This document shows positions 10,759 through 22,726 of a stretch of 64,000 bases of DNA, one piece after another. The stretch is from NCBI GenBank assembly GCA_011109175.1, contig RDEW01000002.1, positions 2,210,997 to 2,274,996 on the forward strand, written 5' to 3'. Made by a program: the position numbers and the translations under genes. Under the pieces are notes generated by a model. The model was not told the DNA's origin. It did no database searches and was given only the letters and a program-made list of their open reading frames with translations. The first letter of the stretch is position 1. Each line of letters opens with the position of its first letter. Origin of the DNA: Dicyema japonicum (lineage: Eukaryota; Dicyemida; Rhombozoa; Dicyemidae).

Positions 10759-12570
10759 TTGATGGATTTATCTTTTTTATTAGCCACCTCAAGATGTCCA
10801 CTTCCCCCGCCATCCAAAAAGAAATCGAAAGTCAGGGAGTTTCCATTTTATCAAATCGATATAACTCATGAACCTCCCCGTGCCTGTGCCAATATTAACT
10901 CTCCCGTTAATTACCCATCAACCACGGACCCTGAAACATTCCTACGTCTCATCTCTGAATTATGTTCTTCACGGACTATCCCTGTAAGGATTCCCAAGGC
11001 CTTACGATCTGTCGTTGCGAAGGCCCTTTCTAAAACGATCGAAGATGCCATCCGGACTAACGCAGTACATGATTGTATGCGCTTATTCAGTTTTGCGCCT
11101 TCCGCACTGGAACTTGATTAAGATGGTCACGGAAACGAGTCTCTCGCTACCACCATGAAGACCAACATTCGCTTTTTTTTGGGAGATATCCACACACCCA
11201 GCTGTCCATGGCTTCTAACCGTACGAGGGAGACACGTGGTCAGAACGAGGAAGTAGAAGTGCACCGTCTCAAGAAAACTGTTCGGTTGATGTTAATCGAA
11301 GGTGGCACCCGCGCAGCCATCAGGGCACTTTCCTCGAGTGGACAACGAAAACGACTCTATACGCCTACAATACTTTACTGAACAAGCATCCACTGCCACC
11401 CAAAACTTACGCAAATTCGTCCCCCATCCGGTGTGAGTCCCCTGATTACATCAAACGATGAAGTTCTTCTCGCAATACGGAATTTTGCCTCTAGTAGCAG
11501 TGAATGAGACCTGGCTACCTGAAGGATCTAACCTCTTTGTCCGTAGGAGACCAGAGACTTGTCTTACGAATTCAATTACTTCACTTATGAATCGGATCAT
11601 GTCTGGAGTTCTTCCCGAATTTATCCAGCATGTCCTGTTCTCCGCTAATTTGATAGCCTTTTATAAGAAGGGCGGAGTAAGATCAGTGCGGTCGGGTTTG
11701 TCTCAGAAGAATGGCGCTAAAATTGCCTCCAGACAATCTATTCCACTCGTCACAAAATTCTTGAACCCCCTCAAGTAGTCGTCGGTATTGCTTGGGAGAG
11801 GCCGCTGTCCATTCAGTGAGGACATTTAAACCACAGTATAAAGATTCCCGGGGACATGTCCTGGTCAAACTGGACATCAAAACGCCTTCAATAGTCTAAG
11901 GAGGGACAATTCCTGGAGGCGTGTGTTGAAAGATGCCCTAATATTTTCGAATTTGTCAATCAGTCATACAGCCTACCTTGATCTTTACTTTTCGTGGACT
12001 ACCTAATCCATTCGTATTCTGGAGTGAAACAGGGAAATCCCTTGGACCCCTATTGTTTTGTCTAGTAATAGAGAAAATCACCAAACTTCCTTGCTCGCCC
12101 TCAACCTATGGTATCTGGATAATGCGGTCCTCGGAAAACCCCCGGATACTGTTTTCCGGGATTTGGAAGTGATAATTCCAGCACTGTTGGAGCTGGACTG
12201 GAATTAAATTACACTAAATGCAAAATCTACAATTGCGGAAATTACGAAGAGAAGTATTCAAAAGCTTTGTCATGTTTCGGAAATTTACTCCTGGAAGTAT
12301 TTCCACATCCGATGAAGAACTTATATTCCTCGGATCCCCAATCACCATAAATGCAATGGGAAGAGCTATGCGTGAAAAAACGACTGTTACTCGGAGAGAC
12401 TCTGGAGCGCTTGTGTATACTTGACATGCATACAGTATTATTCCTCCTGAAAAACAGTCTCAACCCTGTCAAGAAGAATTCACAGCATCCAAAGAGAAAC
12501 GTCGACAAGAAGTTGAGATCTGAAGCTGGAATGCTAAATCCGAAAGACGAATTTCAAGAGGATGTGTAGA
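10759..12570 (+). pseudogene. LINE reverse transcriptase relic
   Basis: Plus-strand pieces in order: the region before the RT (FLRLISELCSSRTIPVRIPK, then VVAKALSKTIEDAI, 10920-11060), HVLVKLDIKTPSIV-like palm motif (about 11857, HVLVKLDIK followed by a frame change to NAFNS), LGPLLFCLVIEKI (about 12036, after a KQGNP-like turn), KCKIYNCG (about 12216) and DEELIFLGSPI (about 12318). This order matches the palm and thumb of LINEs that end in the KRPDG domain. Multiple stops show it is dead; its C-terminal domain is not attached. Confidence 0.7.
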
Positions 12571-12859
12571 AATTGATATGCCCAAGACAGAAGCGGACCT
12601 GATTGTATTTTAAAAGCCCGATGGAAAAAGTCAAACAAAAAGTAAGTTGTGCAATCTTTAGAGACGAGCGAAGGAGTTGATGCGCAAAACCCAGATAAAA
12701 CTGATGAGTAGTAGTAAAGAGTAACATCTAGTACCCACATCACTCGGAGATCGCTAAAAACTTGCCGATGAAGTAATACCTCAATTACGGTCCTGGCAAT
12801 GACTACATAAAGATGAAGATATTTAAAGAAGACCCAATGACTTTTTTGAAATCCCTTCG

Positions 12860-13120
12860 ATTTATCTTTGATGACAGTATTAAACTTGGCACAACCTTTT
12901 CTGGTGGAAACAAATAGTTGTCAGGATTGTGGCCAAACCAGGGAACCGAAAAGATCGGCTAAGTTATTTTCCCATAAGTCTGATCTGCACTATTGCCAAA
13001 ACTATGGTGGATGGTCCACAGGATACTGTCATATTGTAGAAATGAATGACCTCTTTATTAACCAACAATATGGTTTCCGACTTGCCAACCCGTTCGTGAC
13101 TCTTTTTTCTAAACTTTGAA
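12860..13120 (+). pseudogene. LINE reverse transcriptase fragment
   Basis: In successive frames: QIVVRIVAKPGNRKDRLS (about 12918), YFPISLICTIAKTMVD (about 12970) and NQQYGFRLANP (about 13060). These match the fingers region of jockey-like RTs (K..KPG...N-YRPISL...; QYGFR). A SINE follows directly at 13208. Confidence 0.65.
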
Positions 13121-13207
13121 ATAACCAATCGATAGATTTCAAAAGTTGTTTACCTTTACATATCAACGGCATTCTGTGTAGAACGAAGTAAAACTATGCC
13201 CTCTATA

Positions 13208-13512
13208 TGAGACAAAGTGTATGACAGGCAAAAGGCCTAATGGCCTTTAGTTCGAATCATGCTTCTGTGTACATTGGGACTGAAGGTGTCACGCATCTAC
13301 GGTGCTTTGTTTTGACAAGTGACGCCGCCATCAGTGAACATCTCAATGTGGAACCGGAATCATAAAAAACAAAAAAGTACAAAAAAGTGAAGAGCATTTC
13401 TTGGTTCACCCTCTACGATTAGTTATGATAAGTGTTCTTTTCTTGAAATAAAGTGTCTGTCTTGTCTGGGAGGAGCGATATCTAATATAGCTCTTCGTAA
13501 AGTCTTTTAACA
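13208..13512 (+). mobile_element. tRNA-derived SINE, diverged copy
   Basis: Shares with the 6108 copy the B box TTCGAATCATGC, the body CACGCATCTACGGTGC, GACAAGTGACGCCGCCATCAG, CTCTACGATTAGTTATGATA and the tail AATAAAGTGTCTGTCTTGTC. The A box is eroded. No clear target duplication found. Confidence 0.75.
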
Positions 13513-13519
13513 TCAACTA

Positions 13520-14690
13520 TCTTCCCACATCTGCATCGTGGCTCATGCAAAGGGAGAGGATAATGAAATAAAGCATATTGCTAACAAATTTCACCACGAC
13601 TTACTTTGAAATGAAGACTACCAAGATTAATTATCAAGTCAGTTTTCTGGGAGTTACCGATTCCTTTGATGAATCGATAAATTCAAAATAACTCAATACA
13701 AGTATAATTCAAATAATTCAAAAATAATTAAAAAAGGCTGTCAAAAATGAGAAATTCTCCAATCAAAAAATGAGACGACAATGACGACATTCCAAGAACA
13801 TCAGACTCGTCAGGGAAGCCAACATCCAAGGATTCGATATTATAGAACGACACGTTTAAATAGGTCTTTATTCGACGAGTGAGGCTCCTCCAGGGTTTTT
13901 AGTTGCTCTGAATTTTTGTCGTTACGGATATTTCCGTATTTCAATGACTGTGTTTTTTGACACTCCAAAATATTTTGGTTTGCTGCCTGAATTCAATTGT
14001 CTTGAAATCGCTGAATATTGTTGTAAAAATTTTATAAATAAATAAAATAAATAAATTGAAGTAAAAAATAACAATAATTAGAAAAAATGGATTTTAATAA
14101 AAAAATGCTTGAGGTAATCTATTAAAATGAACAACGGAGCAATTTATCTACTAATTATGTCAATATTGGATTATAAATTGATAAAGATGGCAGGGAAAAC
14201 TTACTTCACAGTAGAAGACGTAGCTAGCAAATTCAAAATTGTATTTTAATAATGATTTATGTGGAAGTAAAAAGTATCTGGAATCTAAATTTTCTGTTAA
14301 TAAGTGTTTTCTATTAAAAATGAAAAAACAACATATATCTCCATGCATATACGCCTATATTAAAAATATTCTATCTATTCATAAAAGATTTTTATTATTG
14401 CTAAAATTATTATCTAAAGACCGAATTTTTTAACCAAAAAACGTTTTTAATTACATTATTATATATTTTAATAACGTTTTTGATTAGTTTTTTAATATTA
14501 AAATTTTTTTACTAGATAAATTATTCATAGTCAAAAATGGTCAAAATTTTGAATTTTTAAAGTCAATAAAGTCAATTTTTAGGTCAAAATTTGGATTTAT
14601 AAAGTCAAAAAAAGCGCCCTAGTGATTACCACCAATTTGGATTGAGATTCTACTTAATTATGATAATTTACTGGATTTTGTTATTAATAA
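13520..14690. other. AT-rich spacer, no gene recognised
   Basis: Very A/T-rich, with short A/T tandem-like stretches (14030-14130, 14440-14600). The pair of short readings around 14160-14430 has the composition expected of noncoding A/T DNA. Confidence 0.5.
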
Positions 14691-14705
14691 TTTTATTTAT
14701 TTATT

Positions 14706-14901
14706 GTCGAGACAACTGGAGGAATAAGTGGAAAATCGCTTCGCTTCATAAAGAAACTTGGTCTCTTAGCTACACTAAAAAGTCACGACGCACGTGAGAC
14801 CTGATGGCTTCTCCAGTTGATCTCAGTTGCAATCGTAAGAGGCAACGCAATGTCGATAATGTCTGCGGGGTTTTCTTTGGATGGATAGTTGTGTTAATTA
14901 A
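14706..14901 (+). repeat. Unclassified dispersed repeat (family R1)
   Basis: Inverse copy of 4671-4845; see that entry. It begins GTCGAGACAACTGGAGGAAT and ends near GTTGTGTTAATTAATTA. A third, weaker copy is at 44155-44260. Confidence 0.55.
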
Positions 14902-15068
14902 TTATTTATTTCGTTATTTTGAAAATATTAAAAATTACCTATTTATTTATTAAATTATAAATTCTATAAAATAAATAACCTATAAATGATCGTATCCTTA
15001 TGTGCATATGAATTATTAGTTATTTTGATAACTCCAGTAATTCTACATATTGATGGTTGACTTATTAA

Positions 15069-16342
15069 TTGAGTTTAGAACATTTATGCCCCCAAACGTA
15101 TTTGAAACACAATACATCGTGGGTTAGTAGAAGTCCAAATGGTGAAATAAATGCATTTTTAAATGCGATAATATACGTAAGATATAAGAATGAACATAAT
15201 AAAGTAAATTTAATTCAATATTAGACTATATTGAATTAAATTTTTCGCTAGGGAAGTGGTGCCACTGGTGCTACTTTCAGGGGATGTGGAGGTGGTGTCA
15301 CTGGTGCTACTTTCATGTTCTCTTCATGTTCTCAAGTCGAAGGAGTTTCAAGGCGAAGATCCACATTACAAGGGCCATATTAAAAGACGAAGGAACCTAT
15401 TGCACTGCAAGGGAGTCTCCTCAAGGCGAAGAAACGTATTACAAGTCGAATGAACCTATTCTACAAAACGAAGGAATATATTACAAGGTTGAGAAACAAA
15501 CTACGGGCCGAATAGACACATTCTACAAAAACGAAGGAACCTTTTGGGGGACGCAGTAGCCAAAAGGTCAAAACTCCGGATATTTTCCAAGTTGGACCTA
15601 GTACCCACACCAATTGATCCTTACATTCGTATCCGGGTCTACACGGGACTTTGTTATCCAGGCCATTGATCCCTACAGGACCTGAGAATACTGTGGATGT
15701 CATACTGGAGATGGGACTTACAGGGGGTACCCACACCATTTGTTTCCTACATTCGAATTGGGATCTACACGGGACTTTGTTAACCACATCATCGGTCCCT
15801 TCAGGACGGTTTGGGACCACCGTGGAATAACATACTGGGGAAAGGACATACAAAGGGAGAACTAACTGGAGATGGGCGTACTGGCTTTGTACCTAGGTAC
15901 TAAATGGACGACTACAATGGAGATGGGATACGTGTGAAGTGTCCGGGCCGCAAAGGCGGACACGTTAAAATCCCTTTAATTGACTCCTTACTTACTTTGG
16001 AATAAATTTGATTTGATTTTGATTTTTGAATATTAGACTATCTTGCGCTCATTGCTTAACGGAGACGCTGAATTAATCAAAATTCGGTCAAAATACGAAA
16101 TTCGTCTTGTCTTATCGTCCAATAATGTTCTTTTGAGTTTTGTATTCCATATCTCTGGTGGAGAGTACACATTTAAAAAGATTGAAATAAACCATATTTA
16201 TACTGATTACATTGACCATGAGATTGAAGTCAATCAGAAGTCGACTAATGATCCTGAATTTCATTTATGCAAAAGAATTATTAAACAATTTCCCAATCTT
16301 TATTTCAAATTGGGGGATGTGCTTGAATCGTTAGGTAGTTAG
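15069..16342 (+). CDS. Unidentified host gene with a retroelement inserted in a 21-nt intron
   Basis: A plus-strand exon open from 15069 reads ...NTSWVSRSPNGEINAFL, NAIIYVRYKNEHNK and reaches a GT at 15204. Removing GTAAAT...AATATTAG (21 nt in the ancestral form) joins it in phase 0 to ACT ATC TTG at 16037, continuing LRSLLNGDAELIKIRSKYEI, then VFHISGGEYTFKKIEINHIY and IIKQFPNLYFKLGDVLESLG and a TAG at 16340-16342. A 799-bp element (15230-16028) flanked by the 13-bp repeat AATATTAGACTAT lies in that intron, and the right repeat recreates the 3' splice site, so the intron would now be 15204-16036. The start and upstream exons are not resolved. I do not recognise the family; the about 100-codon last exon is clean and cellular in composition. 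Confidence 0.5.
15230..16028 (+). mobile_element. Retroelement insertion with 3' hairpin and T-rich tail
   Basis: Bounded by a 13-bp target duplication (15217-15229 and 16029-16041). It carries two imperfect copies of a roughly 125-bp unit (about 15601-15725 and 15726-15845), each with GTACCCACACCA, TACATTCG and TCTACACGGGACTTTGTTA. Near the 3' end is the hairpin GTGTCCG (15939-15945) / CGGACAC (15957-15963), followed by an ATTTGATTTGATTTTGATT tail. The repeats read on the minus strand as Cys-containing units (NKVPCR...EC...Q.VWV), but that frame is probably incidental. No RT is present, so it is non-autonomous or a 3' fragment. Confidence 0.6.
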
Positions 16343-16589
16343 ACTGACCTGTCCATAGATTATTCTGGCAACCTCAGTATTTCTAATTCTGTTTTGTGTA
16401 AAAAAAAACTTTGGAAATTTTAATTTGAGTGCGAGAATTCATTAAAAATAAACATATTAGGTAGATGTTACTAGTTTTGATGAATTTCTGTTTTAAAAGC
16501 CTAATCTGGGATTCTGAGTTGGCATTTCTTTTTTTGTTTTACTGACATAAATAGTTGACCTCATTTGAAATTTAGGTACCATGTTAAAA

Positions 16590-17880
16590 CATAGTTGACC
16601 TCATTTGAAATTTATTTTCTCCCAACAGTGAACCAAGTTTTTTTTCGTGTCTCCATTTTTCATCATTTCCTGGCTGTATGCGTTTAAATTTTCATGGCCT
16701 GTTTTTTTTAGATTTATCTTTAGATTCCAATTTGCGATTGATATCTCTGCTAGTACAGACTCAAGCAAGTCCTTATTGATGGATACAAAGTCCAAATCAT
16801 CTGCGTATATAAGTTCGGTGATTTGGTGATAACTGGAGCCCATAGAAAAAAATTAAAATTTGACCTCTCAGCGCCGCAACCAAATATATGTCAAACAAAA
16901 CGGGAGACTGAGAATCCCCTTGTGGAGTACCAATGTCAGTATAGAACTTTTCAGAGTGCTTCATGCCAGCTTTCACAGTTAGCTCTGTTTCTTCAAGAAT
17001 CCCAATAGCCTCAGGCAGTCTTCATTTAATATGTTGGTTAGTATGGTGGTCAGTTTTTCTCTGTTGGTGCTGTCAAACGCCTTCTCAGAAGATGTAATCT
17101 TCGCATATTTTTTTGCCATGATGACTCCATACGACATCAGAGGTTGACCGTAGCCCTCCGAAGGGTTATTTTTCAGCCAATTAAATGCACTTATAACTTC
17201 TTGTGCAATACTGTTAGCAAGTGGGTCGGTGTTCCATGAGTTAACTGATCCTTGCATTGCCAACTCGGAATAATGTCCTGAAATAGCGGTCAATGTGATT
17301 TGTTTTATTTTCTTGATTCAGTATGAGGCGGCCCAACTTGTCACAAACTTTGACAGATGACCTTGGTAATCCCCTCTTTAGTAGTTTTACTTCAGCAAAC
17401 ATTCGACTCCAATATTGTGTGCTACTGACTTGGTGTGTTTTGTCACTCAAGTATTGATTTATTATCTCCTTGCTTGGTATTTTATTTGGTGGAAAATTTT
17501 ATTCCTTGACTATTCGGCAGTCCCAACTTCAAATGAATTTTCTTTTGGTATTCAGATGTCTGATTGTAGGGTCAAATAGCAAGGATTTCTTTTTTGTGAT
17601 GTTCTCAGTTAGAGTCTCTGTTGCCAGTCGGCGACCCGTAACTGCAACCTTCTGTTTTCCGTCCGTAATGCCAAAATATCGTTTCATATTTTATCGTACA
17701 ACGACCTGTTTACGGCCACTATCAAGTAATATCCATCCGTAACTGATCAAATCCAGTAGTAATCTCTTTAGTGAATATGTGCAAAGGATGTAGTCAATCT
17801 GGTTGAATATTGTTATAGGCTTCCCATTAATCTTTTATCGGTAGCCCACCCAAGTTGTCTTGTATTTAACGTGGTGTTAT
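16590..17880 (-). pseudogene. LINE reverse transcriptase relic
   Basis: Minus strand, in order: GKQKVAVTGRRLATETLTEN (about 17670), HQVSSTQYWSRMFAEVKLLK (about 17430), FNWLKNNPSEGYGQPLMSYG (about 17180), then KAFDSTNREKLTTILTNILN (palm motif, about 17080), YTDIGTPQGDSQSPVLFDIY (about 16930) and ELIYADDLDFV (about 16810; YADD catalytic box). It is a non-LTR RT with at least two frame changes. The intact catalytic boxes suggest moderate age. Confidence 0.8.
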
Positions 17881-19190
17881 CAAAATAAAAAAATTAGATC
17901 ATGTAGGGAAATAAAGTCAGGTCTGTATAAATATGCATTTATTTGTGAGAATATGACATCTCCAAAGCAAGTCTATAATGACTATAACAACCGTTTGCTA
18001 ACAAATGAACAAAAATATGGTATTTGTTAAAAATACATTTAATAATTAATTTAGATATATTATTTCCAAAGTAAACTGTTATTTTTTATATTTCTATTTT
18101 ATTTAAAATTAAGTAAAATAATAAAAATATTTTTACTCGACACGTGTTAATTATGCTTGTTGCCTGATGGTTATGTGGTCACGAACACAGAAAACTTATT
18201 TTTATGTAAGAAATATTCAGAGTTTGTAGTCAACTTAGACGGGGAACTTATTTTGTTAAAAGTGTTCTATTTAATTATTCGTCCTCTTGATTTCTTGTTT
18301 ATTTTTTATATGTTTTTTATTTGAAAAACATAAGTTAGTTAGTTGCCGCCCTCACTTGTTTATTTAAAACCAAGAATCACCGGAAAATTAAAAGGAAAAA
18401 CGTGGCCGTAGGTGATCCAGGCCTCCTTATGCTGCGCGATATATGACTATTGGATATTACTATATTTTTTATCCGGATTTCACATAAAACCGCTGCTGTA
18501 AAAACCAAAAATTTGACAACCACCTGGCGTAGCTTTCATTAGATGAGATAGTTGGTCGACTGCAGAAGAATACTGCTCTTCAAATGTTTCCGAAAGAGTT
18601 TGATGTTTTCAGAATTTAGCGGCGACGGAATTACTGTAAAAGATTTAGTATTTATTTTAGGCAAAAAACTCTGTATGCTCGACACTGTTTGAAAGCTTAC
18701 GGCTGCGGTAATTATTTGGCTGATAGACTTTATTCTAAAAACAGTAAAGAATATTAAACGGAGGAAACATTTTTGGGCCTACAACATATTCAAATCAGAT
18801 GCTTGTAAAGTGAATGAATATATTTCCACTTCAAATAACTAGGATTTTGTAAATACTACAATATTCGAATAAAAATCTCCCACCATCTGTCTATGCAACT
18901 CTTACAAATAGAACTGCAAGTTCTGACTATGTTGAAATTGCAATTTTGCTAATATAAAAAATTCTCAAAAGATCGAGATGTGACAGAGACAACTTTTGAT
19001 TGATTTTTGTGTTTTTTAACTAAAAACGAATTATCTTAAAAAACACTCTCTATATAAATAAATTGTTTATAAACACTTTTTATTTTTTTAATTTTATATG
19101 CGAAAATAAAAAAGTGCTATTTTTTCTTATTTTTTAAATTCTTTTGCTATTTTAGCAATAATTGCTATTTTCTGGTTGCCTTAATATTGA
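17881..19190. other. AT-rich spacer with one shared repeat end
   Basis: No gene recognised. A short stretch at 18366-18450 (AACCAAGAATCACCGG...GGTGATCCAGGCC) recurs at 25545-25615 (AACCAAAAATCACCGAC...GGTGATTCCGGCC) and is probably the 3' end of a LINE family. Confidence 0.4.
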
Positions 19191-19192
19191 CT

Positions 19193-19470
19193 AAAATGAA
19201 AAAGGGAAGATATTCTGTAATGGCTGCTCAACGTCAAATATGAATTTATGAAGTTTTTCGTTCTCTGGGATGCAAAGGTTTTCCGATTAATGAACCTAAT
19301 TCAGATAAAGAACATTATTACTTCAAATGTGTGGATCCACCAATTTATGAAAAATTAGTTATAAAATTCAAAACCCTTCAAGGTAAAGTACGACCATCAA
19401 AATTCAAAAAACATTGTAAAGAAAACTTTTTTAATTTAGGAAACTGCAATTTTTATAAGCTACACTAGGG
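19193..19470 (+). pseudogene. Unidentified ORF relic
   Basis: From ATG at 19196 the frame runs about 90 codons with a single TGA near 19241: YEVFRSLGCKGFPINEPNSD, KEHYYFKCVDPPIYEKLVIK, RPSKFKKHCKENFFNLGNC and a TAG near 19466. The Cys/His spacing suggests a small zinc-binding domain, as in transposases or DNA-binding proteins, but I cannot name it. Downstream, in another frame, GINEINKSPYEIALKWSLNK also looks once-coding. Confidence 0.35.
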
Positions 19471-19754
19471 AACGATTATAATAAAGGAAAAAGGTTAAAA
19501 TCGTCAAGAGTATTGAGAGGAGTAAATCTAAAAGCCATTGGAATCTAATACAGCCATGGGATCAATGAAATAAATAAATCACCATACGAAATTGCTCTGA
19601 AATGGTCTTTAAATAAACTTTATGACATTTTAAAAACATCATGATAAGGAAAACAGCTTATTTATCAGGATATTGCGATACATGCGAGACACTTATGATT
19701 AAGGCACTTTCACGAAAGACATAATGTTTATAGCCCCGCATGTGCAACACTTAA

Positions 19755-19860
19755 GTATCCTATAAAGACGATCCGGTTCCGCAGTGAAATGTTCACTGAT
19801 GACGGCGTCACTCGTAAAAACAAGCGAGACACTTGTGGAACATTAAGAGTATGAAGTCAT
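19755..19860 (-). mobile_element. SINE fragment
   Basis: Reverse complement of the SINE body: GATCCGGTTCCGCAGTGAAA and GATGACGGCGTCACTCGT correspond to the segment around GAGTGACTCCGTCATCAGTG in the 6108 copy. Both ends are missing. Confidence 0.6.
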
Positions 19861-21647
19861 AAAAGATACTGAACAAGCTTTCACAGTGCTTCTCAATGTA
19901 TTCACAAGAAATGTTCTAAACTATACGGATTTAAAGTAGATATTGGCATTCACAATGAAAATACCAAAGAACAAGATAATTAGCCAACAAGAGACGATCT
20001 AGTATGTCGGATCGATTCATTGATCCAATTGGTCTCTAAGAATCCACGCAAGACTGTATGGCTTTGAAAACGTATCTCGATATCTATCTCAGAGGAACGG
20101 TCTGTAATTATTATAAAATTAATTTTTTCATATTTTTATTTAGCTTTTTATTAAAAAATAAATCATGTTGTAAGATATGTCATCTGAGGTTAGTATTTCG
20201 AAATTAGGCAACAGATCCCCGTCTACAAAAAATTAAAAAATTAAACCTTTGCCTGAAACTTCCAAATGATGACGGAATGTTAAATGAAGAGGGATTTTTT
20301 CTGAGGATTATTTAATCTAATAAACTTTTTATATAAAGACGCCAACTACAACCGCGATAACTACGAGAATGCCGAAAAAGATGCCGACCCCAAGACCAAC
20401 ACTCTTTTTGGAAGGACCTATATGCTTAGAGAATAAATTTACCAGATCTCGATGCTGAAAAGGTTGCAGAATCTAAGAAAATAAAAATTCATTATACGAT
20501 ATCCAACACAGACAGCTATGTGTTTTTCTTTGCATCTTGTGGCAATCCATGATCCATTTTGTGCAACAGTAATGCAAACTATTCCATCGTCATTATAAAA
20601 TGGTTCGTTAGGAGCCCATGGAGTACGGTCCTAATAATGAGACTGTTAATAGAAACAGGTTTATCCCCAATCCACGTAAGAGTGGTGTCATTCCATAAAA
20701 TTCTGTAGTCCATAAAAAATCTATGATTTGTGATTTCTAAAATCAGGTTGACTATTACCTTTATTCAATTCCTTAATTACGTAGGTAGAAGTTGTCTTGA
20801 CCAGGGAAAGACCAAACTGAGAACAGAGTCTTGCAGAATCGTGATAAGATAATATTCTCCCAAACATTGTGTAAGTTTTTGAATTTAATTTAACTGAGTA
20901 TGTCTCATTTTCTAAATCTAACAGTATTTATTGATTTATACGCCAGAAATTATTTGTGCAGTTTATGTTGGAGTAATTGTCTAAATAAATAACAAATTAA
21001 ACAGTTATTGTCATTTTTATAACAAACGAATCGAGTGTTGTAGCATTTATCGTTAATCCATTTCCCCGAAGCATATTGAGCATAGACGCACCCATATTTT
21101 TTGGAATCCTTAGGATAACCTGTATCCCAGTTAGTAAAATTCTTAAATAAAATAAGAAAAGTACTGATTTGAGTTGGTCTCCTCTCATGAGCACGTGATT
21201 AAGGGAGACAGAACCATAGTTTAATCCAATATCGAATTCGACATTTTCTATAATTAAGTTTTAAATAAAAACCAAAAACAGCACAATTTTCGACGGAATT
21301 AAATGGAGCATAGAGAACCGCATTTTTCATAGCACAAACATTAAGTGCCTGATTTCTTGTAGCCAAAAAGTCAAACACATAGAAAGAATTGTTCTGAAAA
21401 TAAAATATCTGTGAAAAATAGTCTAAATTAAATATTAGAATTCTACGGAATTTGTTTTCTTCACTGCAGTCTTTTGGGGTGGCACCACTAATTACGGAAT
21501 CTGTTTTTATTAAATTACAAAAACACCTAATTCACATATAATATATGCAGCTTCTTGACAATCCATAGTTGCAAATTCCCCAGTCATATAATCACGTACC
21601 ACACATTCTTTGTATATCATATCCAGTGACCCCCATGGAAGATATGA

Positions 21648-21672
21648 CTAAATTAATTTAAAATTTAAAAAC
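21648..21672 (-). other. 25-nt intron (CTLD2, minus copy)
   Basis: GT...AG, removing it joins KNYLA to SYLPWGSLD in frame; the allelic intron in the plus copy (46639-46662) is 24 nt, yet both spliced frames agree. Unspliced, the frame stops at once. Confidence 0.75.
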
Positions 21673-21752
21673 CGCTAAATAGTTTTTTTCACTCATATAA
21701 ATATTGTTCCCATAATTTAGAATTCCAACGAAAGATGGAGCAAAAACTAACT

Positions 21753-21782
21753 CTATAATTGTATTGTATAATTTATAAATAC
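21753..21782 (-). other. 30-nt intron (CTLD2, minus copy)
   Basis: GTATTTATAAATTATACAAT... to ...TTATAG. The matching intron in the plus copy is 29 nt (46530-46558). The exon frame NCAVHE-LVFAPSFVG holds in both copies only when spliced. Confidence 0.75.
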
Positions 21783-22726
21783 CATGAACAGCACAGTTTT
21801 CAGTTCCATCATTTGGAATGAAGAGATAACCATTGTGGTCGTACTTGCAAATTTGTCTTGCGGTTGCATAGTCCCTGGCTGTTTTATAGATGTAATATGT
21901 GTGTCCTCTGAATGTAGTCATACTGTCGTAGGGTACTAAAGTTATAATTTGCTTTCAACTATTGATCCTTTTCCCGGAAGTTATATTTAGTCCATTTGAT
22001 GCGATTTTATCTATTTTTATTATTACTACTACCTGCTTCACAAATCCAGAATGCTTTACGATATTGGGGGGCAACTCTCCATTTGCCTGACCGTGCCATC
22101 ATTTTGACTGCTCGAATAGTAAGGTTTTGAAGCTGCAGAATCCCAATTGGAGTATGTCTGCTTTATTAAATGAATAATACAATAGCTTTATATGTGTGAA
22201 ACGAGAAAAATGTTTCTGTTCCATCACCAAATCTCCATACGCCAATACCTCTATCTCTATAGATAACGCCTAAAATTGCAAGACAGTTCAAACTATGCAA
22301 AGCATCATTTTCTTCTTGATTTTCAATATGCACAGGATAATATTTATAAGAGTAACAATAAGCATGTGGTACACATAGTACCAGTCTAATGCTGAAAGGT
22401 AATACGCATGTCCATTGTAATTGTATGGAATTTCATAATACTCCACTAAAAATAATAGAATTAGTGAATACATCCGAAGCAGTCACTGGTCAATACTAAA
22501 ATTGTTAAAGTATACTTACGAGTCACAGCTAATAGTAAAATCATTTAACATTACTCTGATTTGTCGCCTTATATTTACTATTTAATTTTTGGGACATTAA
22601 AATATTTTTCATTTATTCTTTGTTGAACAATAACATTAATAAAATGATTAATTAATTTTTTGTTTCCAACAGTGGAAGTTTTTCTCTCATTATTATTATA
22701 AAAATAACAATTCTCTCGATTTTCGA

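Larger units (their letters stand above)
20329..22544 (-). pseudogene. C-type lectin-like membrane protein, minus copy
   Basis: Start ATG at 22544 gives MILLLAVT, an intron-split signal peptide. Spliced through introns of about 20-30 nt it encodes three C-type lectin-like domains. CTLD1 has NDALHSLNCLAILGVIYRD and WRFGDGTE and ends FWICEA. CTLD2 has TTFRGHTYYIYKTARDYATA, then NCAVHE and YLPWGSLD, ending YIICE. CTLD3 has YVFDFLATRDQALNVCAM, then NWDTGYP and WINDKC, ending FVCY. Further C-type-like sequence (SARLCSQFGLSL, WIGDKP, TPWAPNEP, HIAVC) precedes a 20-residue hydrophobic helix. Lesions: a 2-base deletion in CTLD1 (about 22112) and a stop at 20329-20331 that removes the YKKYI tail present in the plus copy. 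CTLD3 is intact here where the plus copy is shifted. Likely a cell-surface binding protein; ligand unknown. Confidence 0.8.
20170..22720. repeat. Left arm of the 2.5 kb inverted duplication
   Basis: Reverse complement of 45600-48140. The match runs from GGCAACAGATCCCCGTCTAC (about 20205) to the A/T region before CTCGATTTTCG (about 22720). Arms differ by scattered substitutions and 1-2 base indels. The whole lectin-like gene lies inside. Spacer between the arms is about 22.9 kb. Confidence 0.85.

Noticed and set aside
15461-15853. Minus-strand 130-codon protein with Cys repeats
   Set aside because: It lies wholly inside the inserted retroelement and reflects its tandem 125-bp DNA units; the other frames are equally periodic.
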